Source: Clostridia bacterium (GTDB lineage Bacteria > Bacillota > Clostridia > Oscillospirales > Butyricicoccaceae). Taken from it: 13,002 bases of DNA. The stretch is taken from positions 1 to 13,002 of the forward strand of contig CAAFJY010000060.1 in the NCBI GenBank assembly GCA_900763355.1, in the 5' to 3' direction. Made by a program: the position numbers and the translations under genes. Positions 12,523-13,002 of this stretch are shown in pieces. The stretch's first letter is position 1; every line of letters begins with the position of its first letter. The notes under the pieces were generated by a model, which saw only the letters and a list, made by a program, of their open reading frames with translations, ran no database searches and was not told the DNA's origin.

Positions 12523-12966
12523 ATGCTGCCCAGCATCTTTGGCGAAAACCTGTTTGACGATTTCTTTACCGCTCCCTTTGGCATGATGATGCCCCAGGGC
12601 CGCGACCCGCTCTATGGCAAGCACGGCAAGAACATCATGAAGACCGACGTTCGGGAGACCGAGAACTCCTATGAGCTGGACATCGATCTGCCCGGCTTCA
12701 AGAAGGACGAGGTCCAGGTGGATCTCAAGGACGGCTACCTCACCATCCAGGCCGCGAAGGGCGTGGACAAGGACGAGGGCGAGCAGAACGGCAAGTATAT
12801 CCGTCAGGAGCGCTATGCCGGCGCCTGCAGCCGTTCCTTCTATGTGGGCGAAGCCCTCCAGCCGGAGGACATCCAGGCCCGGTTCGAGGACGGCATCCTC
12901 CGTCTCTCGGTGCCCAAGGCCGCCCAGAAGCAGCTGCCCAAGAACACCTCGGTGCTCATCGGGTAA
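12523..12966 (+). CDS. Hsp20/alpha-crystallin family small heat-shock protein
   Basis: The 147-residue protein is an ATP-independent chaperone that holds unfolding proteins in the cytoplasm as large oligomers. A flexible N-terminal arm (1-37, LPSIFGENLFDDFF) precedes the alpha-crystallin domain (about 38-132), which contains YELDIDLPGFKKDEVQVDLK (50-69), LTIQAAK (73-79), the charged strand region ending in RSFYVGE (104-110) and the hallmark FEDGILRLSVPK (121-132). The C-terminal tail carries VLI (144-146), an I-x-I/V type motif used to link dimers. Length and layout are normal. The ATG at 12523 follows GGAGG by 9 bases. Codon use is strongly biased to C/G-ending codons, which fits a highly expressed gene. 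Control is by the CIRCE element upstream. Confidence 0.96.
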   Translation: MLPSIFGENLFDDFFTAPFGMMMPQGRDPLYGKHGKNIMKTDVRETENSYELDIDLPGFKKDEVQVDLKDGYLTIQAAKGVDKDEGEQNGKYIRQERYAGACSRSFYVGEALQPEDIQARFEDGILRLSVPKAAQKQLPKNTSVLIG

Positions 12967-12984
12967 AAAGGTTCCAAAATGCCC

Positions 12985-13002
12985 GGCGTACTTCGGTACG
13001 CC
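12985..13002 (+). terminator. Terminator stem after Hsp20, cut by the window edge
   Basis: GGCGTAC (12985-12991) and GTACGCC (12996-13002) form a perfect 7-base-pair stem capped by TTCG, a very stable tetraloop. The preceding AAAATGCCC suggests that the stem may extend with GGGCATTTT just outside the window. It starts 18 bases after the stop. Confidence 0.7.

Overview
The window is GC-rich DNA (by eye about 60% or more) from a bacterium that fits the Clostridia, most likely an Oscillospiraceae-type gut anaerobe. The signs are a CIRCE/HrcA operator, sigma-A type promoters, strong AGGAGG-like ribosome sites, a coiled-coil FtsX permease of a type common in Firmicutes, and a compact cobalamin operon. 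The taxonomic placement is inference.

Layout. 1-660: two small DNA-binding proteins face outward from overlapping divergent promoters, an XRE-type helix-turn-helix protein (-) and an Arc-like ribbon-helix-helix protein (+), each followed by a terminator. 676-4912 (-): an ABC exporter pair, a LolD/MacB-type ATPase followed by a 1175-residue FtsX permease carrying a roughly 350-residue extracytoplasmic coiled coil. 4913-5191: the exporter promoter, a strong terminator and an unusual multi-hairpin element of about 117 bases. 5192-6217 (-): a PLP-dependent threonine-aldolase-like enzyme. Divergent from it, 6375-10810 (+) is a tightly packed operon for cobalamin nucleotide-loop assembly: TIM-barrel protein, CobT, CobU-like 1, CobS, CobU-like 2, CobC-like phosphatase fused to a membrane/zinc-ribbon tail. 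A MocR-type regulator follows at 10860-12260, probably on the same transcript, and a terminator closes it. 12354-12966: a CIRCE-controlled Hsp20 gene with a long leader, and a terminator stem at the window edge.

How the genes fit together. CobT makes alpha-ribazole phosphate, CobU-type proteins phosphorylate and guanylylate adenosylcobinamide, CobS joins the two halves at the membrane, and CobC removes the 5' phosphate. The operon departs from the textbook set in four ways. It has two short CobU-like proteins, each keeping motifs the other lacks. It begins with an unassigned TIM-barrel enzyme. Its CobC is tethered to two membrane helices and a zinc ribbon. It ends in a MocR protein whose usual PLP lysine is an arginine and whose best start codon is ACG. 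These are the strongest leads in the window.
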